From: Portulaca oleracea
Lineage: Eukaryota > Streptophyta > Magnoliopsida > Caryophyllales > Portulacaceae
Direction of reading: 5' to 3'
Assembly (NCBI GenBank): GCA_029582165.1
Contig: CM055876.1
Location: 12,916,501 to 12,980,500, forward strand
DNA length: 64,000 nt
The notes beneath the pieces were generated by a model. It saw nothing but the letters and a program-made list of their open reading frames with translations, was not told where the DNA came from and did not search any database. Below are positions 1 to 10,501 of the stretch, in pieces (positions within the stretch are counted from its first letter, which is position 1; each line of letters starts with the position of its first letter). Both the position numbers and the translations under genes were made by a program.

Positions 1-741
1 CAACTCTTTTTTTTGTCGTGACGCCGGGCGTTCAAGCATCCGGAAAGACGACCTCTTCGTCCTCTATAATGCGATCAACGGTCGCCGGGTCAACACTGGC
101 TCGTGCATCCTCCATTGCCTTCGGGAAATAAGTCTCGAAACCCGGAACATGACTATTGGTATGGGTCACATCATCACTCATTTCCTAAGGAAGCAAGGGT
201 TCGAGTCCTATCTGAGCAAGTGGACTCCTCGCTTTTTCCCCGACCCCAACGACGGTGTTCGCCTACGCAAGATGGAATCTTGGAGAAACACAAGACGCGG
301 ACACTATACCGTCACGGGAACGAACCCCACAACGTCGTGATCCATTTGGGCGACGACAATGCCGAACAACGCCTAGATGTTTCCGACCAGCTTAATAGGT
401 CGTGCGGCCAAACCTTTGGGGATCGAATTGTGGTGGGTGGTCCCGGGGATCGAGCGGAGGAAGGTAAAGGAGGAGACGAAGAACAGGATGAAGAAGAAGA
501 AGGGGGTGAACAAGCACAAGGGGATGAAGCCAAGCCGATTCAACAACGGGACGCCACTTTTGAGCATATCAGCGAACAACTCTAGGAGCTTCATGATGAG
601 TTTCAAGTCCAACAGGAGCTCATCCAAAACCAGCAGCTATTGATCGAAAACTTGCAAGGATTGCTTGAGATCCAACAGGAGACGCTGGCTAGCATCCTGT
701 CGTACCTCCAACCCCGTTCTTCGCCGGGAGGGTCCGCTTGA
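1..741 (+). pseudogene. Athila-like retrotransposon ORF, unit 1 (3' part, decayed)
   Basis: This is the 3' end of the ORF seen more completely at 10.5-12.0 kb; the left part lies outside the window. Recognisable peptide blocks shared with that copy are the stretch around GRRVNTGSCIL and the block HFLRKQGF followed by a W-x-PR motif, here spread over different frames. A Gln/Glu-rich heptad-like tail follows and the copy ends at the same proline-rich terminus (PRSSPGGSA). The frame changes near positions 140-150 and 300-400, so no full-length product is possible. The family resembles the plant transposon protein encoded between pol and the 3' LTR in Athila-type elements; its function is not established. 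Base composition is less AT-rich than the flanking DNA. Confidence 0.7.
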
Positions 742-807
742 GGACCGTTTGTAAGCACCCCCACCCGACCTTTATCATTGTTCCATTTACTTTATTTTGT
801 AAGGTAT

Positions 808-820
808 AAGTGTGGGGGAG
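808..820 (+). other. Polypurine-tract-like motif, internal (unit 1, first)
   Basis: AAGTGTGGGGGAG lies just downstream of the ORF end. It is the same core as the purine tract that abuts the LTR at 2,953, but here no LTR start follows. It is repeated at the equivalent place in unit 2 (12,042). Confidence 0.55.
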
Positions 821-1604
821 TGCTTCTTCGGGGTTTTGGATGCGATGTCTGGTGGTTTTGGATTGTTGGTTTCTCGTTTTCTTTTGGCATGTGTTAGCAT
901 ATTTTGGGGATTGTTCGGATAGGTTGCTCGGGTTTTTCCTTGTCTTGTTTATCATTCATGTTTGTCGGGTTGTCTAATGGTTGTCTTAGGGTTGTTTGGT
1001 TGTTGTTTTTGGTGGTTGGACTGTTTGTTTAAGCATTTCTCGCTTGTATTTTGGGCATTGATGGGATGTAACCGACTGTTATTGGTGATTAATGCAATGA
1101 ATTAGTTGTTTCGGTTAGTATATATCGTGTTTCACCCTTATTTCCCGCCTCAACCAGTGAGATTCGGGGATAAGGTAAGTCACTGGCAATGTATATATTG
1201 TTAATATTGTTCGTTTTTCATCTTTTCAAATTTCTTTTCATAATCTTTTAAGTTAGTTAGTTTTTCCTTTCTATAAATTGCATGCGAATTCTATAATTGA
1301 AAAGTTGTCTTTTACTCTATCGTTGATCTGACTTTCTCGACCGACGACCTCGGATCGCCATTTTCAACGCTGATAAAGAGCTTGAGGTAATATCTTTCCA
1401 CCTTACTCTTTTTATGTGAATTCTTATCATGATCCGTCGCATGCTTGGTTTTCTTTTGGGTGGCGAACGCCTATGAGTGTCTGTGTTGGGATTTCGATTG
1501 CTGTTGGAGCCGTATGGGCTCGGGTCGCCACCATTTTCTTCCTGCTAGTTGTTTTGTTTGTTTGTGTTTTGTAGGTTCTCTACCCTTTTCCTGCGACACC
1601 TTCC

Positions 1605-1648
1605 CACAATGAGGACATTGTGGAGTTTTAAGTGTGGGGGGGGGGGAG
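1605..1648 (+). other. Polypurine-tract-like motif, internal (unit 1, second)
   Basis: An AATGAGGACATTGTGGAG block leads into TTTTAAGTGTGGGGG with an extended run of about 12 G. A GGACATTG..AAGTGTGGGGG arrangement is familiar from the end of pol in Athila-type elements (recalled, not searched). The matching site in unit 2 is near 12,860-12,905. Confidence 0.55.
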
Positions 1649-2921
1649 ATATTCTATTGCAAGGGTAGATCACCTAGTTGTTTCGTTCTTTGTTTCCTAG
1701 TTTTTGCTTAAAATTTAAAAATTTTTATGTGAAAATGGAGAAAAAAGGGAGCGAAAACCTTTTCGTTTTTCCTTTCGTTTTGCTTTTGTTTTGCTTTGTT
1801 TCCTGGATCTCGTTATCAAAGTTGAGAAGTCGTTCTTAAACTTCTTTCTAAAAGTAATCGGTTGGAGCATTTTCGACCCTAACTCGGGTTCTAGTCGAGA
1901 CTTATCCTTAATAGACTCCCTTCATTAAGTGTCTTGTGAGACTCCCGTTCCTTTCTCGTTTTGTTGGGAACCCGGAGATTCTAAGGGCTTGTGTCTGAGT
2001 TTGTTTTGTTTCTCGTTTAGCAAAAGCAAAAAGTGCAGAAAGAAAAAAGGAAAAAGAAAGAAAAAAGGAAAAAGAAAGAAGAAAGCTTTCATAAGACATA
2101 ATAACCTGAATAAGTGGAGCGTGTCGCTGAAGACATTAACCACCATACACTTAGCCAACCTACACGGGCCTGGTTTTCGTGGTACGGCACTGGATACTCC
2201 TTAACCCTCCTCCTATATCGCTTTGCGATGGAGAGGCATATGGAAAAGGTCGTGTTGGGAGGGTATACCCCTTATATGGGTCGTCCAATTCCCGAAAGTA
2301 AGGCTAATACCGACTTTTAAAAACCAAAAAGAAAGAAAAAGAGAAAAAGAAGAAAGAAAAGAAAAGTTTTGCTTCTAAAGAGAGCGGAGCCTCCCCTTGC
2401 ATCACCTACGGCCCTCACCAAGCCAAGGGCGACCAAATGCGAGGGAGGGCAACACTCCTTTCGGTTGTTTCGTTGTTTTCAAATTCGGACGCGAGTTTTT
2501 AAAGTCTTTTGGTTCCCGTTAAACCCTTGTTGTGTTTTTGCTGCGGGGTTTCGCTTGTTACAAGGTGTAGGGAGTTAAAAACCTTCAAGATCGACCTTTT
2601 TCTGAGTTTGGCGTTTGTGAGATGCTCCTAACGGTTACTTTGGGAGGTTTAATCGCGTTTTCTTAGTTTGGATTCCGAGATCTTGTGAATCAAAGCCCTT
2701 GTTTTTCGTTCTTTTTGTTTTCTTCGGTTTCGTTTTCACTTTCCCTCTCTCCTTTTTCTTTGGCTTTTGTGGGTACAGCCGCTACAAACCCTCACGAGTC
2801 CATCTCGTCCACCCGGGCTGCCGGGAGGTTCAAAGGGCTTGGTGCATACGCTAAATGCACTCGTTTCTCTCCCACGACAGAGGAGTTTGTGTTAGTTAGT
2901 TTTGTTTTGTTTTGTTTTGCT

Positions 2922-2952
2922 CGGGACGAGCAAAGGTTTAAGTGTGGGGGGG
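2922..2952 (+). other. Polypurine tract of Athila-like unit 1
   Basis: CGGGACGAGCAAAGGTTTAAG followed by TGTGGGGGGG ends directly at the TG of the LTR. Placement and base bias fit the priming site for second-strand synthesis. The extended motif is shared with the 25.9-52.3 kb array (minus strand), where it reads GGGGACAAGCAAGGTTTAAG before CATGGGGGAG. Confidence 0.75.
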
Positions 2953-3254
2953 TGTTTAGATCCGATTTCGTGTCTAAATACCGCCTAAATCCTTAGGATT
3001 TTGACTTATTTCGTAGTTTGTTTTAATAACTTTTAATGTGTTTTAGTTACTTTTGTAGTTTCCGAAGGGTTTCACTCAAAATGATTCCAAATGGGCCAAT
3101 TTTGCACCAATCTTGGGAATCCCGAGATTTCCTAAGATTCCCCGAGCCCTGGTTGTGTCAAAAGAAGAGGATTAGATTGGCCGGTCATGTCGAAAGGCAG
3201 CGAAAGCGGAGGCAACGGCTGAAGAGTACTCTGAGGGGATTTGTGGCCGAGAAA

Positions 3255-3600
3255 GACCGTGGCCACGGTCACATGGACCGTAGCCACGGTATGATGGAGC
3301 CAAGACCAAAGTGAAGAGACCTTGCACCCGAACTAGACCGTGGTCACGGTAACTTTGACCGTAGCCACGGTGGGATCTTCACCCTGCCTAAGGAAGGAGC
3401 TGACCGAACTAGACCGTGGCCACGGTCTCCCATGACCGTAGCCACGGCGGTGCGAAGGAGCGAAAAGTTGTCAGCCCTAATCGCCTAGACCGTGACCACG
3501 GTGCATGGGGACCGTGCCCACGGTGATGCGAAGCGAAGAGAAGAAATCGCCTGCCTTACGCAGGACCGTGGCCACGGTCACCCTGACCGTGCCCACAGTC
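3255..3600. repeat. Array of paired CCGTGGCCACGG palindromes in LTR copy 1
   Basis: Five pairs of near-palindromic ACCGTGGCCACGGT / ACCGTAGCCACGGT units occur roughly every 75-80 bp (near 3,257, 3,336, 3,411, 3,489 and 3,563). Within each pair the two palindromes are about 20 bp apart. Each could form a short hairpin or bind a dimeric regulator; neither is shown. Confidence 0.85.
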
Positions 3601-4364
3601 CCCTGCGGGCCAGTTTTGTCTGTTGTGTAAAATGATGAGTTTTGAGTAACAACCTTGATTACTATTTAATGTATTTACGTCATTTTAGCTAAGGAGGATA
3701 TTAGACAGCAGCTTTACCTATCTTTTATGATACTTTAGCACTCTTTATCACATTTGAAGTCTTAGATTAGAGGGATTAAGGAAGATCTTTGTTGAGATTA
3801 TTAGTTCTTGCATTGGATTCTCTTGATTATTATTGGAAGTTTGAAGATTATTCTCAACTTTGGAGCATTGGAGCTTTATTATTCTGAAGTTTTCTCCCTT
3901 GTCATCACAATCAATGAGCATTTCTTAACCTTTCTCTCTCTAATTTATTGCTTATTTACTAATCTCTGTTTTGTTATTATTGATATTGTTGGTATTATTG
4001 GATGTTTATTGTCATCTTGTTTACTCTTTTAAGCATGAATGAAGTTTTTGATGTTATTATCATGATAGTTAGGATGTTTAGTGGCTAGAACCTTAATGGG
4101 TTAGGGAGATATTAAGGGTGTGAATGGGTGACTAGGTTTGGGTTAGCAATATTAGTGAGTAACTAGTTAGGAAATCAACTTCCTAATCCTATCCTTCCCT
4201 CATGTGGGATGTATTTAGGTGCGAAAGCATCCCGAATACATCCAATGCTTGTTGGAAGGTAGGAATTAGGATAGTTAGTATTCTAGTTCGCGAAAGCGAA
4301 TAGAAACTAACTAGGAAATTCCGTTCTATTAACTTTCCCGGGTCTGTCTATGGATTTCGGGGAA
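3343..4364. repeat. 1-kb direct repeat flanking the hAT, left copy
   Basis: This piece of the LTR, from a GTCACGGT palindrome to TTCGGGGAA, is present again at 8,641-9,649 in the same orientation. By eye the copies are nearly identical except for a cluster of differences around 3,525-3,620. The left copy stops abruptly where GGACCGA-rich hAT sequence begins. Confidence 0.85.
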
Positions 4365-4500
4365 CTGGACCGAACTGGACCGAAGATCGAACTATGGACT
4401 GGGCCGGACCGAGGACTGGACCGAACTAAGTTCGGTCCGGGACTGGACCGACTGAAAAAAGTTCGGTCCCGGACTAGACCGACCGAAGTGGACCGAATTA
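4365..4500. repeat. Subterminal GGACCG/CGGTCC motif cluster of the hAT
   Basis: About ten GGACCG or CGGTCC hexamers lie in both orientations within 135 bp. Three more sit near the other end (about 8,588-8,622). hAT transposases typically bind short repeated subterminal motifs, so this cluster is the likely binding region. Confidence 0.65.
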
Positions 4501-5124
4501 GGGGCAGTTTGCTGTCAATTTTTGTCTGAACTAAACCTGTGCAAATAGTTTAACATACAAACTAATACTTAATTCGAACGTTTTGCGAGACTTTTTGAAA
4601 AAGTCCAATACTTAGTAAGTCCTTACATAACCATTAATAAGTTGATGACAATTCAAATCACAAAAGTACACAAATACATAATAATAAAACTAGAAATTAA
4701 CAAGCAAGTTCTTGACATAGTCTTCACTCTTGAATCTTGGCATCTAGTCTTGGCATACATTAACATGAGTACATAAATACATGATTTGCTTGAATCTTGA
4801 TGCCTTGATGTCCACTCCTTGCATAGTCAAAGTTCAAATTAGTCATTAAACAGTTGAAAAAAATATATTATTGACAAACATAATGATGAATTGATAATTA
4901 AGCCCATGTAATAATGAATAAAACTACCTTACGCAACCGTCAACTTGTCAAGCACATCTATCACACTATCCTTCTCATTAATGCTAGCAACATCTAAATT
5001 ACATTATTAGAATAAAAACAAAAGATCAAATATTAGAATATGCAAACATATTAATATCATAATGATGAAAGAACTCAAAGAAGTATTATCATAAACTCAT
5101 AATTTCACAACAATAAGTCAATAA

Positions 5125-7409
5125 CCTTCAAAGTTAAAAAATTACCTTTCTCCACGTCTTCTAGATCGTGCAAGCTCTCATCAATATCTTTGATCCTACT
5201 ACTTGGCCTAAGCCAATCTTGAGCACATATGAGGGCTTGGACCATCTTCCATACAAGTTGCAACCATAATAAACAAAATCAATCACTTAGTAAAGGTAAT
5301 ACAAATATTAAAGTTACATAATATCTAAAACTTAAACAAAATTACCTTTGGAGATAAACTTGTCCTAAATGAGTCCAGATGGCGTCCTCCGGCACTAAAT
5401 GCGCACTGATGCAAATCGAGACGGGCATAGATAGAATATCACGAGCCATACTAGCAACAACAGGATATCTAAGTCCATGTAGTTTCCACCATCCCAAAAC
5501 ATCATTGTTGGCTAATATATCTTCAAGTGCTTCATTTAAGTACTTTTGCAAGTCAGTCCTTGACCCACCATCCTTCTTTCGATCCCTCAACAACTCACCC
5601 AAAATGGAATCACCTCCCATAGTTGGAGTACTTGAGCCACTTACATTCAAATTGTCCGTAGTTGGCATACTATCATCACTGAATTTATGGACAAACGCAA
5701 GTACTCATCAAACAAAGTTTCACATTTCTCTTTCATCTTTATAGCTAAAGAGCGAGCCTTTTCTTCACCAAACACCTTACGAAGAGCCGCCTCAAGACCG
5801 TCTACTTTCACTCTAGGGTCAAAGATAGGAGCAATAAACACCAAGGGATTCATTTTGTCAGATAGTACTTTTCATATTTCTCCCTCATCATCCTGGCCAT
5901 CTCTGCAAAGTTTGAAACCCTAAGCGTAGACGCACCTTCATTTTCATTCTCCTCATCATCACTTACATCAATGTAATCAACTTCTTCTTCCCAACGACTC
6001 AACATTTTATGAATAGCCACAATCTCAAGAAAAAGCATATTGGAAGTCACATAAGAAGTTCCAGACAATTTCAAAGTAGCATTATAGGACACCTCCAAAA
6101 AGATCACTAAGTTTTTCACTAGTTTCCAATCATTAATATTGGGAGGTCTATTTATTTCTTCATCTTTGGAAAGATCTGCAACAAAGTATGGGTCTCTTTG
6201 AGCATACAAAAAAAATACATCCTCATACACTATAGCGGTGCAAAGCATCTTGTAAGTGGAGTTCCATCTGGTAGGAACATCAAGAGACAAGGATGCTTTG
6301 CACTCAATCTTTTTGGCTTGTACACACTCTGCCCATCTAGTCATCCTCATTGGTGATTGCTTAATGAACCTCACAGCAGCTCTAACCCGTTTCACAGATT
6401 TCCCAACCACCTTCAAACCATCCCAAACAATCAAATTAAGAATGTGTGTCGTACATCTAACATGTAAGAAATCCCCATTAGAAAAAAGATGGTGACCGCG
6501 TTGCTTTAAATTCTGAATAAGAGCTCTACATGCAACACTATTGCTCCCATCATTATCCACAGTAACCGTGTACAATTTAGATGCTAGACCCCAATCATCC
6601 AAGCACTTCTCAAGGACTTTTCCTATGTCATCCCCTTTCTGACTAGAAATTGTACAGAAACTTAAGATTTTCTTATGCATATTCCAGTCATAATCAACAA
6701 AATGGGCAGTCACAACCATATAGTTAATCCTTTGAAGAGAAGTCCAAGTATCAGTAGTAACACACACCCTATCACATGATTTTGCAAGAAAATCTTTCAA
6801 TCTCACCCTCTCATTTACATATATATCATAGATATCTCATGCAATAGTAATGCGTGAAGGCAAGACAAGTTGTGGACAAGCTTTGGCCATAAATTTTCTA
6901 AACCCCACATTTTCGACAAATCTAAATGGCAACTCATCAATTATTATCATCTCACCAAGAGCCTACCTAACAGCAATCGCATCAAATACCCATGGTTTCA
7001 ATGTCTCATTCTCCCCATCCCCAACATTTCCAAACACCAAAGTAGTTTGTGTAAGAGACTCTGATTGTTTACTTTGGTTCATGGGGTTGTGTACACAGCT
7101 CTTATAATGTCTGTTCAACTTTGTTGTACCATTTCTAACAGCATGGGCATTATATTCTTGAGGACAATATTTACATACAACTTTCTGCAAAATACCATTT
7201 ACCTTGATTTCATTGAAGTGTTTCCAACATGCAGACCTCTTTTTTATAGCCTTTCTTATTGGCCCTTTGTTGTTGCTTGGCTCAGGTACTTCAACGTCCT
7301 CCTCCTCGTTATACTCAATGTCACCCTCATTCCCTTGAGGACCTTGTAGTCCCACATCCTCTGTTTCCTCTTCAGTTGGAGCTCTTCTCTTTTTGGATTT
7401 GGGGCTCAT
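5125..7409 (-). pseudogene. hAT transposase (BED zinc finger, RNase H-like core, C-terminal dimerisation domain), inactivated
   Basis: Reading on the minus strand: a basic N-terminus (MSPKSKKRR) starts at 7,409, followed by an acidic stretch and a BED finger (WKHF, CKYC, then H and C about 20 residues on). After in-frame stops at 6,963 and about 6,840 comes the catalytic region, with TTDTWTSLQ, the DND motif of VTVDNDGSN, CTTHILNLIV and DVPTRWNSTY. A frameshift near 5,853 precedes FIAPIFDPRVK. The dimerisation region follows (LGWWKLHG.RYP..ASMARDIL) with another frameshift near 5,420 before AFSAGGRHLDSFRTSLSPK. A probable intron (GTAATT near 5,345) separates this from MVQALICAQDWL at about 5,240. 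Two stops and at least two frameshifts make it non-functional. Order and spacing are those of plant hAT (Ac/Tam3/RICESLEEPER) transposases. Confidence 0.85.
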
Positions 7410-8584
7410 CTAGCAAAATAAATAAATATACTAAGTAATCCAAATAAGATATAACCATTATAAAAAAAATAGTAAAATCTAAAAATAGCAAACATACATT
7501 TCGAGACCAAGCTGATAGAGGCTCCGTATTGACCTATAGTAATGAGTCTATTGTTTACACAATACACCTATTAAAAAAACACACAACATTCATGATTTAG
7601 ATGTAGAGGCAGCACAAGCTATATAAATTAAACATTATAAACATCATAAAAATCACAGATTCACTCATTCACATATCATAATATTCAGTTATTCACAACC
7701 CAAACTTTAAATTGGCATTTTATTCTACCAAACAGGTAAACACCATACTAGAGATATACCAGAGACACCAATATAAATATTATAGCCAAAAAGATTCACA
7801 TACAATACAAGCATTTAATAAATTTTGACCAAAGAACACTCACATATCACAATAGGTCTCAAAACCAGTACAATCAAGGAGGGTGCAAACAATGTTCTTC
7901 ACCTATTCACCCAACTACTTCATCTCCTAAACAATCAAACAACCTCAATAAGGATTTCACTGCACAAATTTCAGAAAGCAGATAGCCAAACGGCCCAAAC
8001 ATATATTTCATATACTGTTTTTTGAATAAAGATGACACATCAAGATTAGATATGAGACTGAACTTAAATATTGAACAAACATCAAGAATAGATCTGAACT
8101 TAAACATCAAAGCAATGAAATGAAAAGAATACATCGAACAAACATCATAGAAATGAAATAAAAGACTCCATTGAACAAATAAAAGAACAGATCTAAACTT
8201 ACCCAGATGGCCAGATGAGGTCTGACAGTTCGAGCCTTCGACGTCTGCAGTTAGGGAGTGACGAGCGAAGCTGCCGGCGAGACACGAGAAGTTGCCGGAG
8301 TGACGAGCGAGACTCGATAGAACCAGAGACCGAGATACGTTGATTGCTTTGATTCTCAAGCGAGAGAACCAGAGACCGAGAGTTGACAGACGAGCGACGG
8401 TCGACGGAGCGAGTGAGCGATGGTCGATGGAGCGAGTGAGCGACAGAGCGAGACAAGCAGAGAAAGAGTTTGGGAGTGTTTTGATTTTTGAAAATTAAAA
8501 ACCCTAAGGTTCGCATAGAAAAGAGGCGCAGTGGAGAAAACTAAAGCAGATTGATTAAAATTAAAAACCCTAGGACCTTATTAT
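7410..8584 (-). other. 5' region of the hAT element (no confident gene)
   Basis: Upstream, in the sense of transcription, of the transposase start. The part at 7,430-8,200 is AT-rich. The part at 8,200-8,470 is more GC-rich and made of short imperfect repeats of GAGCGAGTGAGCGA type, which creates an Arg/Ser-rich open frame that I do not regard as a protein. Confidence 0.5.
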
Positions 8585-8640
8585 TGTTCGGTCCTCGGTC
8601 CCATTTTTCGGTCCGGTCGATCCATGAACCGTAATTTCTA

Positions 8641-9649
8641 GTCACGGTCACTCTGACCGTAGCCACGGTGGGATCTTCACCTTGCCTAAGGAAGGAGCTG
8701 ACCGAACTAGACCGTGGCCACGGTCTCCCATGACCGTAGCCACGGCGATGCGAAGGAGCGAAAAGTTGTCATCCCTAATCGCCTAGACCGTGACCACGGT
8801 GCATGGGGACCGTGCCCACGGTGATGCGGTTAAGAGAAGAAATCGCCATTTTACGCAGGCCGTAGCCACGGTCACCCGACGGCCACGGCCTGCAAGCGCT
8901 TTGTCTGTTGTGTAAAATGATAAGTTTTGAGTAACAACCTTGATTACTATTTAGTGTATTTAAGTCATTTTAGCTAAGGAGGATATTAGACAGCAGCTTT
9001 ACCTATCTTTTATGATACTTTAGCACTCTTTATCACATTTGAAGTCTTAGATTAGAGGGATTAAGGAAGATCTTTGCTGAGATTATTAGTTCTTGTATTG
9101 GATTCTCTTGATTATTATTGGAAGTTTGAAGATTATTCTCAACTTTGGAGCATTGGAGCTTTATTATTCTGAAGTTTTCTCCCTTGTCCTCACAATCAAT
9201 GAGCATTTCTTAACCTTTCTCTCTCTAATTTATTGCTTATTTACTAATCTCTGTTTTGTTATTATTGATATTGTTGGTATTATTGGATGTTTATTGTCAT
9301 CTTGTTTACTCTTTTAAGCATGAATGAAGTTTTTGATATTATTATCATGATAGTTAGGATGTTTAGTGGCTAGAACCTTAATGGGTTAGGGAGATATTAA
9401 GGGTGTGAATGGGTGATTAGGTTTGGGTTAGCAATATTAGTGAGTAACTAGTTAGGAAATCAACTTCCTAATCCTATCCTTCCCTCATGTGGGATGTATT
9501 TAGGTGCGAAAGCATCTCGAATACATCCAATGCTTGTTGGAAGGTAGGAATTAGGATAGTTAGTATTCTAGTTCGCGAAAGCGAATAGAAACTAACTAGG
9601 AAATTCCGTTCTATTAACTTTCCCGGGTCTGTCTATGGATTTCGGGGAA
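8641..9649. repeat. 1-kb direct repeat flanking the hAT, right copy
   Basis: Second copy of 3,343-4,364. It continues beyond 9,649 into the rest of the LTR (AGTTAATCCGGACTATCC...), so the right copy is the one in normal context. Differences from the left copy include loss of some palindromes at 8,825-8,900. Confidence 0.85.
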
Positions 9650-9965
9650 GTTAATCCGGACTATCCTTGAAAAAGGAAGCCCGGTGGGTATTTTTTCTAA
9701 CGGAATTACCATTTGATTTCCTTTTCTCGTTATTCTCTTGTTGCGAAACCTATTTCCTCATTCCCGTTTGCATCCCGAAAGTCTCCCGACACCTATTGTT
9801 TCTCCTTTTTGACTGAACATAGCGTGTTTGTGTTGTTTTCACCCTAAAGTCTATCAACCTTTCATGATCGTAAACCATACCTAGAGTCAACTAGCTGCAA
9901 CTAAGGCCCCTAGCTCCCTGTGGAAGAATGATAAAACCGTGGTCTTACAAACCTCTCGACTAACA

Positions 9966-10500
9966 TCGTCCCAGCAGCTACACCGTACCTACGGTACAAT
10001 TCACCGTAGCCACTGTCGCAGAACAGCAACTTTGCCCTAAAATTTTGGCCGAGTGAAACCGCACCTACGGACCAAGGGACCGTACCTATGGTCTCTCGAA
10101 CTGCAGCGAAATGTCGGGGGTTTAAACACCATTCACCCTCATTTTCACTCATTTCGTTTCCTTCTCCCTCACTCGAAAACACTCCCTCTCACACCAAACC
10201 TTCATTCCCTTGCCCTAATTGTCCAACTCTCTCACAAATCCATCTTCCCCACTCACCACCTCTGCGATTTCTGTGCCCTAGCCGCGCTCTTCACCATTTT
10301 CGCACCTTCACTCGCCATTTTCAAGCTCTTCAAGCGGCGTTTCTTGGTTTGGTTCGTGTTGTGGGGTTCGAAAATTGTCAAGGAGAGGTTCCTAAGTCCT
10401 CAACTCGGGTATCTCTTGCTTTTTAGTGCATCCAAGTTCAATTTCCTAGTTGATTTTGGTTGTTGTGTGCACATTTCTCTGTCTAGACCTAGGGTTCTTG
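9966..10500 (+). other. Leader of Athila-like unit 2
   Basis: It has no primer-binding site and no convincing ORF. Near 9,990-10,100 are degenerate relatives of the LTR palindromes (CCGTACCTACGG, CCGTACCTATGG). A pyrimidine-rich stretch resembling a transcript leader runs from about 10,130 to 10,300. Confidence 0.45.
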
Positions 10501-10501
10501 A

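Larger units (their letters stand above)
742..2952 (+). other. Non-coding 3' region of Athila-like unit 1
   Basis: There is no credible ORF. It holds blocks that recur in the same order in unit 2 (11,971-14,213): a TTTCACCC..CCCGCCTC block near 1,132, a GAGGACATTGTGG block before a G-run near 1,610, an A/G-rich tract with a CATACACTTAGCCAACC block near 2,145, and a CTCACCAAGCCAAGGGCGACC block near 2,412. Three AAGTGTGGGGG purine tracts punctuate it, the last immediately before the LTR. Long non-coding DNA between the last ORF and the 3' LTR is usual for Athila-type elements. Confidence 0.7.
4365..8640 (-). mobile_element. hAT-superfamily DNA transposon (broken, autonomous-type)
   Basis: This is a 4.3-kb insertion within the LTR. 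It contains a decayed BED-finger hAT transposase on the minus strand and GGACCGA-rich sequence at both ends. A clean terminal inverted repeat and an 8-bp target duplication could not be assigned: the left edge reads CTGGACCGAACTGG after the LTR, and the right edge merges with the duplicated LTR just after CCATGAACCGTAATTTCTA. The right terminus may be missing. Family level is hAT, RICESLEEPER-like; assignment inside hAT is uncertain. Confidence 0.8.
2953..9965 (+). repeat. LTR of Athila-like element, copy 1, interrupted by hAT and a 1-kb duplication
   Basis: It starts TGTTTAGA right after the purine tract and ends near a CTAACA about 5 kb further on. Without the interruption (about 5.28 kb) it is close to 1.73 kb, matching the LTR at 14,214-15,882 block for block: TGTTTAGA start, palindrome-rich section, AT-rich middle, CGGGTCTGTC..GGGGAAGTTAATCCGG block, and a CTAGAGTCAA..AAGGCCCCT..CTCCCTG block near the end. 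The 3' end is soft by several bases because the two copies diverge there. It serves as 3' LTR of unit 1 and, by position, as upstream LTR of unit 2, but I find no primer-binding site after 9,965. Confidence 0.7.

Noticed and set aside
3808..4032. Hydrophobic 74-codon frame in the LTR (also 9,093-9,317)
   Set aside because: AT-rich LTR sequence gives a Leu/Ile/Phe-rich frame; the counterpart in the third LTR is broken (15,006-15,203).
8199..8516. Arg/Ser-rich open frame upstream of the hAT transposase
   Set aside because: Built from short GAGCGAGTGAGCGA repeats; no homology recognised and not joined by clear splice sites to the transposase.
9966..9990. Primer-binding site for Athila-like unit 2
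   Set aside because: Bases after the LTR end (TCGTCCCAGCAGC) do not match a TGG-starting tRNA complement; not claimed.
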